Assembly (NCBI GenBank): GCA_037576195.1
Contig: CM075102.1
Location: 41,722,745 to 41,786,744, forward strand
From: Phytoseiulus persimilis
Lineage: Eukaryota > Arthropoda > Arachnida > Mesostigmata > Phytoseiidae
DNA: 64,000 bases
Reading direction: 5' to 3'
The notes under the pieces were generated by a model. It saw only the letters and a program-made list of their open reading frames with translations, did not search any database and was not told the origin of the DNA. The translations under genes were made by a program, and so were the position numbers. How positions within the stretch are numbered: position 1 is the first letter of the stretch; each line of letters begins with the position of its first letter. Positions 45,901-58,900 of this stretch are shown here, piece by piece.

Positions 45901-48900
45901 GGTTGAATCCTACACACCGGATTCATCGATGACACAAACGATGCGATCGATACGAGGGGCTTCGGAAACAATTCGAGGAAATTGGATTCCGGCTACGAAA
46001 CAGCGAGAGCGCGCGGCAGAGGGAAGGCGATGACCTTTCCGTGGGATTAAGGTTCAGTGTCGGAGTGATATTCGCCGCACAAGGTCATCGGACCAGCAAC
46101 CACAAATGTGTGGTCTGCTGTTGGCGGTGATGGAAAAAACGACCGGAAAAAGAGAGAGAAACACAAGAGACGGAAACAAGGGTATAGACGTCTTCCCGTC
46201 GGATATCGGGATCCGATGGTGTCCTTTTAACAGCGATTCAATAATCTCGCGGCCATCGACGATGTCCGGCTCGACTCTGTCCTTGAGGAGCACATAAAAA
46301 TGTCTCGGCCCTAGTCGTCTAACTTGCTGTGTTGTAGGACTTGTCTCCGACACCGTCCATTCCTCCATGGAGTCTGGCGTCGTTGCCGCCCGGCGGCGCT
46401 CGTATTGACTGGCCAAGGTCCAAGCGCCCCATTGACCGAGTGGCCATTGGACCTCGTGGGCGGCCGTGGGCGGTCTGTTGCTGCCCTCGGCAACCGGCAA
46501 CGATTGCCATTTGTCCATCGCAACTTCGCGAACGAGGACAGATCCTCGACAGCTGTCTGGAACAGGAGCTTGCCAATGAAAAGTTGCTCTCAACTAACTA
46601 GGCAAGAATCCAATCAGAGAGTCCCGTCAGCGGGGCAAATGTCTCATCCCCGTTACCAGAGCGCCGGGAAAGGCCTGGCGAGGCTCTAATTCCATGAAAG
46701 CAGCTCATCCGGCTGTCACACAGAGGGTAGCAATGGCGTTTCGTGGTGCGATAAGCGGGATAGGGCGGATTCTTTGAGATTTTCGGCCCTCTCAGAGCAG
46801 CCAAAGCCACGTAGCAGCAGCTCGCGACATTTGTCTCAACCGAACCCGAGAAGAAAGGAATGCCTCTGTCGAATCCTCTGCCAAACGAGGCGGAGCATTT
46901 CCAAGTTCTGCGGAAGCGCGAAAATCTGATTTGATTACGCAACCGCGCCACCCAATCGGGGACGCATGGATGAACAGCTCGATCGCGTTCTCCAACACGG
47001 TTCAATCGGACATGCGTAAGCTTCCGAAGAGAGTTCGTATTCGCAGCGGGAATCCGTTGCGATTCATGAACGACACACGTCGAATCGACGCTCCTAGATG
47101 ACGGAACACCGTCGGCAATCACGAGTTTTTCCTGCGACGAACCGCCGCGCAGATGAGTGAGTTTCCAGCGCGGTCGGAGCCGCAGTTATCATCTGGTTGG
47201 CAAGACGCTGTTTGTTCGGCCATTTAGCTCGCACGCTGCTGTTCTTCCCTTGATAGAATCGGGCTCGAACATTGAACAGCCATCATTCGTTGTCAAGTTG
47301 TCCAATTTTTCTCTGCCCCGAGCCTGAGATTGCCATGGGACCCTCATGCTCGGGCTTTGTTGAGATATGTCTCGAGACTCAATTACTCTTCTGAACTCGC
47401 TGATCTCTCGGGTCACATTATGATATCGGCGAGGTTGGCAATATAATATTAGGAGCCGCATGATGCGAACACAAAACTTCCGAGCTAGTCGCGTAACTTG
47501 GCTTCCTTGCGCAGTCATCTCGGCTCCGCGTTGAGGATCGCGGGGAGAATACTTATTTGAATAACCTGGTTCTCAGCGCATCGCTCGCAAACACTTCAGC
47601 GCTAGATTAATTTGTGAATTTTCTTCCCGAGCATCCTCCAAGTTAGTGGGCGAGTCTGAACGTGACCTATGTACCGATGTGTTAAGGTAACAGTTTGCTC
47701 GAGGAAGGATAAGAACGTGTTGTGAAGAAGATCGGGATCAACGGAGTTCCGGAAAGGGTTTCCATTTCTCTAGTTAATGGTGATATGGCCTTTCCTCGGA
47801 ATTCCTCGACAGTGGAATCATGAACATCATGCAGCATTAGAACGCCAGAAGCAGGAAAAGAGAGGAGAGAAGGAGTCAGAGACTGTAGTGTGCCGTCTGC
47901 ACTCATACACCGGTAACATCGCACACCTACCCGCTCGAGTGGGAATTTCGGAACGTGAGCCGTGAGCCGGTGGAGATCCTTCCGATATATCTTCAACCGC
48001 TTGCGAGGATCGCCAGGAATCTCCAAGCATTGCTGTCAGACCGCTCGCACAGAACGTCGTTTCCCGAATAGCGCGACCCGGACTCGAGCGAGGAACCATT
48101 GTGATTTGCGTGGTATGCCCTGCCCGAGGATCTCTCAGGGGTCGGCATGCGCCCCATTTCGCCCTCAACTTCTGAATCAATTTGGACGTCTCGCAGCTGC
48201 GTTCCTCTCCGTCAGTCCCTCGTGACCGACCGAGCAACGTCCATTCATATTATCATCACAACCTATGCAAGAACTGTATGGTCGTCGTTGTTGCCAGCAG
48301 CGACGACGCGAGTACAGCCAACGACTGAACATAAATATGGCGCGCCCTTGTCGCTCCCGTTCTAACAAGCCGACGGTCAGCTAACGGGCGTGAAGGCGGA
48401 GAAGACGACGAAGAAGACGATTTCATATTTCATGGTCCGACCGGGCTCCATCCAAACTTCGGTTTCTCGCTCTCCGGAGACGGGCAGAGAACAGTCGGGC
48501 AAAAAATCCCGAGAAGCAGCTAGGAACGCCAGTGCAATGGGAAGGCTCTGTGCTCTCGCGGGCGAGCTGAATAACGAGATGATTTCATTAGTTGAAGGTT
48601 TTTCTAAGGATTCTCGCTCGAGCTCGTTCCTCCCAGCTTGCGTCCCAACGCTCAGCACGCCTTCCGGGGCTTATGAGGAATTTCGGGCACGACCCAACCG
48701 GAAAACTTGCAGCTAACGGAATGATTATCGTCGACAGGAATAGCAGCATCGGGCGCACGAAGGCCGAGTGGGATTGAACTAGAAAACTCGGATGCTGAGG
48801 GGGCTACCTCGCGAATGAACTTGTTTTGACACGAGGTCGCCTGCCGTGCGCTCGGATCCACCAGTGAGCATGCCCACCCTATTCCTCGATGTTATCGCGC

Positions 48901-51900
48901 TCGAAGATGATCACGATATCCAGCCCGTCGACGCATAAAGCAGTCGCAAACGGGGATCCTACAGAGCTTGGTCGCTCCTGCATCCTCTCTATGATCAGGA
49001 AGCTAATCCCACCGCGTCAGTGTGTTTATCCTCCGAAATCGCGTTTCCGTGGAAGCAATCGTTTGCAGCGCTTTTTGATCATTGTGCGACAATCACAATG
49101 TGCGAACCTCAGGACTCCTCGACCGCGGCCGAACGCTCGCCCTGTCGGAGGTTTGGAAATCTCTTTCCCTCTGGCGAAACAATACGGTATTCCATCAACG
49201 GTAATGATTCGACGAACATATTCCATCATTCGTGAACGGATCGGTGAGCGGAGTAGGTTGCGTTCCCTGAACACACTGCAGGAGCTGCTCCGAGTTTGTT
49301 GTGGTGAGCACGTTCAGTTTCGTGTTCCGTTTCTCTGAGCTCTCCGATGTCCCTCCTTCCGCTCGCTGGTGACTTTCAGTGACCAGTATTTCCGCTGTGT
49401 TCAATCGGCATCGCCGACCATGTTCCCCCGATGGAAAAACTGCGCGTCCGGCGGTAAACGCAGCTAGCATTCGGGCTGGTCGGACAACAGCTCGCTATGT
49501 TGGGAAAGTGCAAACAGGAAAAGGGGCTCACGGCTCCGCCCCACGATGAGCGGTGGAATCCTCGAGGTAAGCCTGGAGGCCATAACCGGAATCCAGGGGT
49601 CGAGGTTTCCGGCTGTTCCGAAAGTCCAATTAAGAATTGCCCGCACGCAGAACACGGCTCGAGCGATCCGCTCTGGGAAACCGAGCCCGGAGTTTGGAAA
49701 CTCGACGTGGGTCCAATGTTGAAACTGGCTCATTATAATGTGAAACAAAGTGGCTCCACTGACAACCTGGAAGAAGAACTGAAGCGAGCTGCGTACGGCA
49801 GAACCAATATGGCGGATCACTATCAGGGGAGCCTCAATGTTCGGAACAATAGGACGTAGAACGAGGAGGGTAAAATTCTGCCCTGTTTCCGCCCTGAAGA
49901 GCTCGTCCTCATATGCCGCGACCGTCCATAAAAAGCCACCACAACGCGACGACATCCGTCTGGTTTGGGAGATACTATAAACCCTCCATCGGCGAACGGA
50001 ACACCCCGGACGGACTTTTGAAGCAGACCCTCCGGAGGTGAGAACGGTGTCGAGACGGATATCGGAGAGCCCAAAAGGGGAGAGGAGTGCACGGGGAGAG
50101 AATTTGCTTGATCGAAAGACTCTTTTATCGCTCCCCCGGCCGCCGTCGCTAAGACCTCGGATAGCACAAAGCTCGGGACACCTCAAGAGCTCTTCCAGTT
50201 GGCAGAGCTTAGCCTACGAGATCTGGCGCCGATATCTTCGCCAGACTTCGAGTCCGACCTCGACGGTCCGGAGTCACGAGCAGCCCATTGTTCGCATAGC
50301 CATATCCTGCGTCGCACGCTCTCTCGTCGCCTTCAGCGATTCCTGTGCATAGCAATAACCCGATTGCTATTGGTCGCTTTGGACATTTGTTCTTTCGGAA
50401 GCTTCAAGCCTCGCGTGGGGCCGGACTTCTTGTGGTTGGTTGTTCGACTGGAGCTCAATCAGTCTTCTTCACACGAGCCCGGCGTTGGTGATCAGGTTCT
50501 GACGAGTGTATTGAGCACAAGTGTCAAGGAGGCTGAGGATTCTCGCTACCTTGGCACTCAGTGAGTGACATCCATCCGTCGGATCTGCTCTCGACGCGTT
50601 GAGCACAAAAGCTGGAGCTCTAGCGGAGCTCGGTGCTCGGAGTGAAAGAACTGAACTGAGATGCAAGTTCCAGTGAGCCGGTCGCAGAGAACGGCGGGTA
50701 ATAATCCGATGTTTCTCCGCCTTCCCCGATAGGTGTTCCCAACGGTATGGCTCGATTCGCAGACCTGAGGCGCCCTCCGGGAAAAATGGGAAATCCTTGG
50801 CGGAAGTCCAATATGGGAAATATCAAAGATTCTGAAACGGCAGCGGTGGCCGCAAGAGGAACGAGAGCGAGTCGGAGTGAGGTATCAAAAGCAGTCTCGT
50901 CTTCTGGGCGTCCTCTTCCTCCTCCATTAAAATGCCTGGCCACAGGCTTTCTTCCCGGCGCCGGTGCCTTGGTGCCGGCTGTGGGGCTGGAAGCGGGAGG
51001 TCTAGGGGCGAAAGTGAAGGATTCGCGCTGCCGAGATGTGTCTCTGCGTAAGCCTTTGATATTTCCCTACCGAGTGCCGGCTGTGGCCGAGGAAAAGTCT
51101 CTCGTTTCGTTCACTTTTCTCTGTTTCGGATTTCGATCGTCCCCAACCTCATGATTTTTCTCGCTCCCCTTTCGCTGCGCATCTTCATCCCCTTCGGGCA
51201 TCAACGCCTAGAGAATCCTGTAACGATCGCTTCTCCGAGTTATGGAATTATTGTCAAACAACACGTGTCAGACCGAAGGAACGAACCGAAGAGATCTCAA
51301 TCTCTTATGACACGGCGGGAGCGTCCGAAGAGAGATTCCTTCCGGGCATGGTTTTGAGATGCCTCCGTTAGGGTTCGCTGCGCAGAAAGAGCGAGGCATT
51401 GAGTGCGCGCATTTTCAAAACATGGAGTGAGCTCCCGCTCTTGTCTCCGCACTACTTTTCCCCGCTTGGTCGGCTACTCGATCGCGTCGCGCCACGTCCA
51501 GCGGAACTACGTCAGCGCGCCGTTTGCCTTCGGCTGAATTGGATTGAGATTACCGACTCCGGGGCAGTCGTTTAATGATCCGCTCCCTCGGTTCCAGTAA
51601 ACAGAAATGTGGCTTGTAGATTCCGAGCACACGTCATGTGATAAACGAGTTGACCAGCCTGTCGTTCGATGACCGAACAATGAGTCAGATGAAAGCGGAG
51701 AACGGCTGAGACTCCTTCCTCCTGCGTGCTCTCGCCGGCCGAAGTGATCTCACTGTGATTGGATTGTTGTCGGAGATATTGTCGCCGCGTCACTTCGTCC
51801 TCTTCGTACTCGGATGATTCCTCTTTTCCCCTGCCGGGGCTCTTCCGACTATGCTCCCGTAGTTGCTCTCCATCTGTCCGAAGCGCTCCACTCAAATGCC

Positions 51901-54900
51901 CTCTTTCTATTTGCCTCCTCCGTTCTGCTGCCTCGGTCTCTGGCGTCCCTTCTGTCAACTGTTTCTATCAACTGACTGCTGTTTGTTCGGCAGAGATTGT
52001 CTCCCTGGAACAAGTCCTCGAGAGACGGAGCTTTCCCTGCAGTCCGCTCTGTGAGAGGTTTCACTAGTCTCTCTGGAGTCGCCCCAAAAGTGGACGGATG
52101 CTCGAGTGCCCTCGATGAAACTTTGGGAGGAAACTTGATAAATGGCTTCGTCCAACTGTCACTGAACATTGGTGTTTCGATCCAACCGCTAGGCGGGACG
52201 AATAATCCTTACCACGTTGTTTCCGGAATGGGCGCCGCACTTGATGGGTCTACTTGTTAAATTCCAGAGTCTTGTGATCATCACACCGTTCGAACTTTTC
52301 GAAGGATAGCCCGGCTCAAGGGAAAGTGTTTTCCGGGAGTGACCGAGTCAAGGATTGGACCTGGCGCTCCCGGAAACGCGTCCCCTCACTGTGTGATCCA
52401 TAATATATTAATGGTTTCAGAAAGTTTCGATAGTCCCGGGAGCAAATAGAATCGATCTTCTCTCTGTGTCAGAGACGGCTTCATTCGATACGAAAGTGGA
52501 ACGAACCTGCCAGTGAGGACGCGCTTGAAATCTCGTTCGGAGGCGCATCGATTCGCCCTTCTGGACATTCCGGACAGCTACGAGCGAGCCTGTTCTGGGA
52601 ATCGAAGTTCTGCCGGTGAGCTCAGTTTCTGGGCTGGAAGCTGGAAGGTGCCATTGTTGCTCTCTTAACGAGCTGCTTTGTGACAATGGAACGCGACGAG
52701 CCGGTGGTTCGCAATACGGTTATGGTCTCACTGATTCCGGAGCTCGCTGCTCTGCGTCGGGGGCATTCGTTGCGCTCTTTCTGGTTTCGCGGCTCGGAGC
52801 CTGACAGTCAGCAAATTAGAAAGAACAGTCTCTCGTAACCGAACTGTCCCATCAAGGGTGCGCTCGACGGCGGAATGACGATTCTAAAATTGCGAAACTT
52901 TCGCGTCCTTGGTAGCGACGATGTTCTTCGAGCCCGGTGGTCGTGCTCATCTTCATCCAGGGGTACAGGGTTGATCCAGGAATGGCCAGGTTGGCAGGGT
53001 ATGATATGGATCCTGCGATTCCTGCGATCCGGAGAGTTTCTTCCGAACGTACCTGGAGCAGAAAATCTCAGCCTTTTTGCTGAAGTGAGTGGAGTAGTTA
53101 AGATGAGCGAACAGAATTTCAGTGCGGACATTACGTTCCAAAGGAGTGAAATCGACGACGAAACGAAGGTGGAAGGAGGATGAACCATGATCATCCAAAG
53201 CACTTGAATCGAGCGGGGAGAACAGCATTCCAGTCGATGAGCATAAACATCGGCCGATGATAACTGTGCCCTACTGAGGGGAAAGCTCAGGTAGCACGAG
53301 ATTGTTCGACATGCACTTTCTGGAACGGTCCATGTGCTCACGGTGCCCCCTCGTGGGAACGTTCCTTCTTTCGGGTTGAATCTGGCCTTGAACACCTGTA
53401 CCGTTACCTGTGCTTTATCGCGGAGTCTCAACACCTTGTGCGTTTCATGTGGCCCCAGGGCTCCCCCGGTCGTGGAAAACGGTCTTGCAGCGAGATCAGA
53501 CGGAACTTTCCATCGAAACAGTTCTTACCGATATTGGTATTTGACAAAGTGCACGACCTACGAAGATGGTCCTGATAATTTTGGAAGGCTCGAGCGTCGA
53601 ACCCTACACATGTTACATGGATTCAACCGTACGTTTGTCTTTCCAGAGCACACCGTTCAGGCCTCCGTTGAAGGTGAGTGCGGGGGTTGTCGAATTATTC
53701 TGGTGGAACGACGAGTTCCCAGTTACGTGCACGAACAAATCGAAGAGCTCTCACATACCTCAAGCGTCTTGGGAGCCTTGAGCCGTTCCCACAGAAGCGC
53801 CGTCATTATTCGAGGGCCGCAGAAATGGATGACTCCATTCTTATGCTGATATCAACAGCGGGCGACGCGGTCGGTACCGGGTGCAGGCGAATTCAGGACT
53901 CGGAAACGATACCGAGTCTTCTAAGGGAGCTCGGGCTCATCCTTGATGCCCTCTGGCGAGAACGGCGGGTGCAGCCGCTGCCGGTGCTCAAGAACTTAGA
54001 ATTGCATGACAAGTTGTCAGTGCACGGAGGCTGTTCCGAGACTGCAGTAAGCAAGGTACAAATCGCTCCCGAGCGACTACGGCTCCCGCGCCGTGTGCAG
54101 AGAGCAAGATCCGGGCAGGACGAGGGGAGTTCGTTTTTATCCTTGCTCTCCGAATTACACGACCCGCGCACACGTGGAACCTCAGAGCAGCAGACTTTTT
54201 GTCTTTGGCCTCGGCGTGTAGAATTCCAGCTCGGATCAGGCATCATCGTGTCGCCGTGGGGAGCAAGACGAACGGCCTACCACCCTCGAGTGGCCCTGAA
54301 TGATCCACCGACGACAAAATGACGCGTTCGACAGTGTTTTTTTTGCACTGAAGGGCTCAATTCGGTGAAACCGAAACTGAATCGAGCGGAGACGCGGCTC
54401 GAACCGAGCGAGCGATCGAGCAGACGGCGGCTCTTGTTCTCGTGCAGCCTTCGCGGTCGCTAATGTCCCGCAGGAGAGATATCCTGGCGAGGCATCAGAG
54501 TGGATTTGATGTCGGCCGAAGAGCGAGAGGGGAGAACAAGCAAGCCATTCGTGCGTCTGGTCGTTCCAGGCACAAAACAACGCTGATGAGAGCTGGATGT
54601 TCCTCGTCTCCAGGAAACAAAGTTTATTCCGCACGTTTCCCGAGACGAATGCACGAGCAAAGCTCGGGTGCTCGGTCCTTATCCTTGGGGTGGGTGTCAT
54701 AATTAACGGCGTTATTAGTTTCTGTTGCGAGCGCCTTCTGTGAGCAGTGTTCCCCTCTGCTGTCTCTTGGGCGTACTCCCAAGGACGAGGAACCAAGCTT
54801 CGAGTTCCGGTGGGCGGAAGCAAAGTGGACCATCCGCATGTGAGAAACTGCCCTCGTTAAAGCCAGATACCACAAACAGGCCATCAAGCCGCTCAGACAG

Positions 54901-55251
54901 CATATCGATGAGGTTCAGTGCGGTTCTAGACTCGGTCAGACAGAACTCCTGGTCGCTGCCTACGACCGATCGAGGAATTTCGTTCTCCACGCACGGAAAC
55001 TTCCTTCATGCAGCCTTCCTCATCGCGGGAGGCTTTACTGTAGTCGGCGCAGTCGGTCAGTTACGCGGAGCATGGCTCATCTGAGCCCAATGTGAGGCCA
55101 TCTTCGGGACATGTAACCCAGGTGCATAGCGGACCGGCATGCCTTGATAAACGATTCCCTTCTACCCAACTTGGTTGCAGCGGTGGGATCCGGATTCCAT
55201 CGACTGCGGGACGACTCTCCCCAGGATTGTCGATGTGCTCTGCCTGGCTGA
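42911..55251. other. No recognisable gene in 12 kb
   Basis: The largest frames are 240 codons (49464..50186, -, TTG start), 214 codons (53678..54322, +, GTG start) and 208 codons (52808..53434, -, GTG start). Several are open on both strands. A donor-like aag|gtgagt lies at 53673. A frame near 53450 shows CGPRAPPVVENG, which recalls the start of a sushi domain, but the remaining cysteines are not in place. A hairpin gactcca/tggagtc lies at 43564..43580. No RNA gene or mobile-element end was found. Confidence 0.4.
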
Positions 55252-55313
55252 GTGTGAAACTCCAGCCCGCGGGTGTGAAACTTCAGCCCGCGGGTGTGAA
55301 ACTTCAGCCTGAG
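55252..55313 (+). repeat. 21-bp tandem repeat (3 units)
   Basis: The unit gtgtgaaac(t/c)tcagcccgcgg repeats at 55252, 55273 and 55294, the third ending in a diverged tail. The units are nearly identical (one difference between the first two). In the + frame they encode heptapeptides of the KLQPAGV type and on the minus strand AEVSHPR. The near identity suggests recent expansion. Confidence 0.8.
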
Positions 55314-55930
55314 AGAAGGTCACGGTCGTGTTCCGAGGGATGTTCTCTCGACAGCCCATCCGCTTCGAATAGATCGGAACTTCGATGAAGGGGCATCGCA
55401 GACCCTGTACACACTGGCGTCCGCTCGGTGGACGCTCGTGATTATTGTGATCTCGAGGTTCCGATTCTGCAAGACAGCTTCATGATCGCGAGCGAAGGTC
55501 CCGGTGAATGACCGGTTCACGGCGACGCGTCGCCGTCGCGACGGTTGATGAGGGTTCGGCTCGGCTCGCGGTCTAATACCGGAGAAAAGTTTTCTCGTTT
55601 CTCGTGGAGATCAGGTTGACGGCAGGTCTTAGCTACGCCCTCAACTAAGTTGTGTCGCCGTTTCGTCCGGCAATAAACAATGTTCTGCCAACCGTTGGCG
55701 AACATTGTGGTAATAATAGTTTAGCCCGTTGAGGTTCTTACCTCCGATGCGTGGCAACCCGAGAGGTTTCGCCTCGGGCGGAACCGAATGAATCCACGGC
55801 GTTACTTGCAATCTATGGCACCGGCTCGGCGGTCTCGTTCGATCGCTGCATCTGCGAGACCTCCTCTCTCGCGGCTCCTTCAGCAGTGCTGGATGTTGTT
55901 TTGACAAAATATTATGCATAAACATCATTT
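55314..55930. other. No recognisable gene
   Basis: Only short frames occur, and no motif or RNA gene was seen between the 21-bp repeat and the AT microsatellite. Confidence 0.5.
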
Positions 55931-55967
55931 TATATATATAAATATATATGTATATAAATATTAATAT
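55931..55967. repeat. AT-rich dinucleotide microsatellite
   Basis: A 37-bp imperfect TA repeat broken by aa, tg and taat steps. A minus-strand frame of 193 codons reads straight through it as an isoleucine/tyrosine run, which argues that this frame is not a real protein. Confidence 0.85.
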
Positions 55968-58900
55968 GAACACTTCGTGGTGATCCAGGGCCGCACCGTC
56001 GAACAAATTGAGTCGCGGGAGAGCTTCTCCACGGTGCTTCTGTGAAACAACGACACTTTGATGTTGAGGACCAGATGCTTCTAATGGAAGCACCGTGAGA
56101 CGAGGAAGCTTTCGACTGACGCTTGACTGGCAGACTCCAGCGAGTCTCTCGTGGAGGTGCCGCAAAGTGCGGTGTGCCTTAGTAGACTGCACCCTGGGGA
56201 GGAACATGAACTGAGTGAACATCTATTCATATTCCCGTCGACTTCCAGGAGCCCTTCGCGGGAATTACCCATGGTTCCTGATTCTCACACGAATGCACTT
56301 AGCTGGTCAGTTGTTTGCTGATTCGCTCCGATTGTATTCATGAGTTCGGCCGTTGCGTGGGGTGCTTGAATCCTTCAGGAGGAGCCGGAGAGAAGCCAGA
56401 CAACTCAGAAGCACAGTGGATGTCATGCGTTGCGCAGAAGTGGCTCCGCAAATCAGAGCAACCTGGGTATCAATCGATACCGGAGGGTGATTCGGTCGCG
56501 GAACTTTTTCCGACACGTTGTTGACCAACTCGTCTTAGGGCCTTTCGCGGGTTTCCCTCCTCTACTGCCTGTTCGGGTTAATCCTACGTACACGAGCTTA
56601 TCCCAGGCTACGGGTCCGCGAAAAAGTGGGAGTCTTGTTTAACTTGGTCCTTTCGCGGGAGCTTGGTAAGCGAAATCCGCGAGCCCGATCGAGACCGGCA
56701 AAACTCTTCAAGCCTGACTCCTGTAGCTTTTCCGATGTCTCTGGAAACATAAGGAACCCTCCCGTGAAGCATCGTGTCGCTCAGACAAGGAATCGCCAGA
56801 GAGTACATCTCCTCGCTCCGTCGTCCGATACGAAACTTAACATAATGGTACGCAGGCTGAGCTTGAAGGAAAATAATTGAGATAGATTCGGGCCCTTGAA
56901 TCATAGTCCTGAATCGGGTTGTATGATGTGTCATATGGCGCCAAACTGCAGCTCGACACAGGAATGAAGCCTCCTCGATCAGTATTGATGCGAGCAAGGG
57001 CAGATCGATGGATCGAAGAGCTCGACTGGCGCCAGCGCACATGTGACGCAATGCTGGATCAGGAAGTTGAATCGCACGACAGACGGCGGATCGTGCCCAC
57101 GAGTCGGGCGCCCTGGACCTCGTTCTCCGTGCATCGATCCGTACATATCCTAATCGGGCGTTCTCTTGGCGCCTTCCCAATCGTGCATTTCGCGAACGAA
57201 GTCTGGCGAGGAGTTTTCCCCTCGCCTCCTGGCGGGCCGTGCGGATCGCATTCTTGCCGGTTGGAGCGCGATGAGAGGAAAAAGGAAAAAGGAAAGGAAC
57301 ATCGTCGGTTTATGTGTCCTCCTTCCCTCCACCGAAGAAACGTCGAGACAGAGCAAGCGGGGCATCTCTCGGAGAATTCTTCCATAGAAGCGTTCGTCTT
57401 CGGCCGAGCCACACTGGAGCTTTCGTCCAGGAGAAACGAACAAAACGAATTCATCCCGACTCGCCTGCTCGTCGGATGGCTTCAAGCTGCAGAAAAGTTC
57501 TTTCTGTTCCTGTTGACCCTGTTGGGTCGCCCCGCTTTTGTTTATGCGTTCCGCTCTCCGACGAAGCCGCAGTCCACATGCTAGCCAGCTTAGCCATGTC
57601 ATCGCGTTAATAGAAATCTGAGTGCTAAGCTCGCTCGCTTCGGCTAGATTGATGTGCGCTGCCGACGCCGCCACCACGACTCGACGGAGTAAGGGAACGA
57701 ATAGGACATATCACAGAATGATTCGTTTACGCCTGGCGCCATTATGGCTAGGCTTTCGACTCATTCGGTCCACGACTGGTGTGCTGCTACCGCGACGGGG
57801 GCGACGGTTCCTGTGTTTGAGAGGCTCTTAGTACTCTCGATCGGAGCTTCTCGCTCAGAGCGAACTCTTGCTAGGAGCACCGTGGGAGCTGATTTTAGCA
57901 TCTGTAACGTTTCGAGTAGATCGGCAATCGTTCCGTCGGCTGCAAACGAGGAAATGCGAGAGCCTGCGCCGGAGGGCCAATCCGAAACACTGAGGAGGGA
58001 CCGTCGAGCTCTCATATATATGAATAGTAATGGCGGTCATTGATTTCATCCTGAGCTGGGACAGCGCGGTCCCGATCGTCGGTTCGATCGCTCGCCCAGT
58101 CGGCCGTTCAGCTGTCTGGGGACTTTCTCCGCGGGAAGCCACCTTAAAGCAGAGAATGCGAACTCCAAGGCATGGTCGGCACACGAACGGTTACGGCTCG
58201 GCATCGGCGAAGAATTCCTCCCTGTGGCCACACAACTTCTTGCGCTCGGTGCTTGCTTAAAAACAACGACTTTCACATGTACCTAGAGCAACAAAGTCTG
58301 CGAGACCACCAGCAACCGGTTGTTCTTTTCTATGGAACGTCTTCTAGATGCTGATGTCGGGAAGTCGGAAGCTGGTCGGCTTGGCTGCCCGAGCAGCTCT
58401 CGGCAACGGAGTCGCTCTCGGTCACTCGCTACGAATCGCTCGGGAGAAGGCCCATCGGGTGCTCTGATAGTCGATCAGCCGGTGAGGCAGTGGAATTCTG
58501 CATCAGGAGTCCCCGTCGGAGTTGCTGCGTCAGCTCCTCCCGGGGTGCAGGCTCCGGGTCCAGGCGTTCCAACATGGAAGGAGGTCGCCCATCCTTCAGC
58601 TGAGCGCCTGGATCGCTGTTCACGAGCTTCTAACAGCCGAATCCTCCCCAACGACTGGCAAAATAATAACTTGTGACTTTTTGTACGAAACAGGCGAAAC
58701 GCGGATTTGCGGCAGAGCCCTCGAGCTACCTGGTCAGTTTCTCGGAAGCGGTCTCGATGCTTCGAACTGAGCTCTTCGGATTTTCCCGCTACGTGAGAGC
58801 TCATTGTGCTCAATCGTAAGGATCGAACAATGAATGCGAGCTCCGATGTTCCCGTGGAGTCTGTTGCTAGAGCGTCCTAACGGCTTCCCGGCGCCCGCCT

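Noticed and set aside
49464-50186. 240-codon minus-strand frame
   Set aside because: It starts at TTG, overlaps a + frame of 120 codons and another minus frame of 114 codons, and has no motif.
53440-53560. CGPRAPPVVENG as a sushi (CCP) domain
   Set aside because: Only the first part of the motif resembles the family; the other conserved cysteines and tryptophan are not in register.
54361-54375. ttcggt-gaa-accgaa hairpin as a regulatory element
   Set aside because: A 6-bp stem is too short to distinguish from chance.
55641-56222. 193-codon minus-strand frame
   Set aside because: It reads through the AT microsatellite as an I/Y repeat and has no domain.
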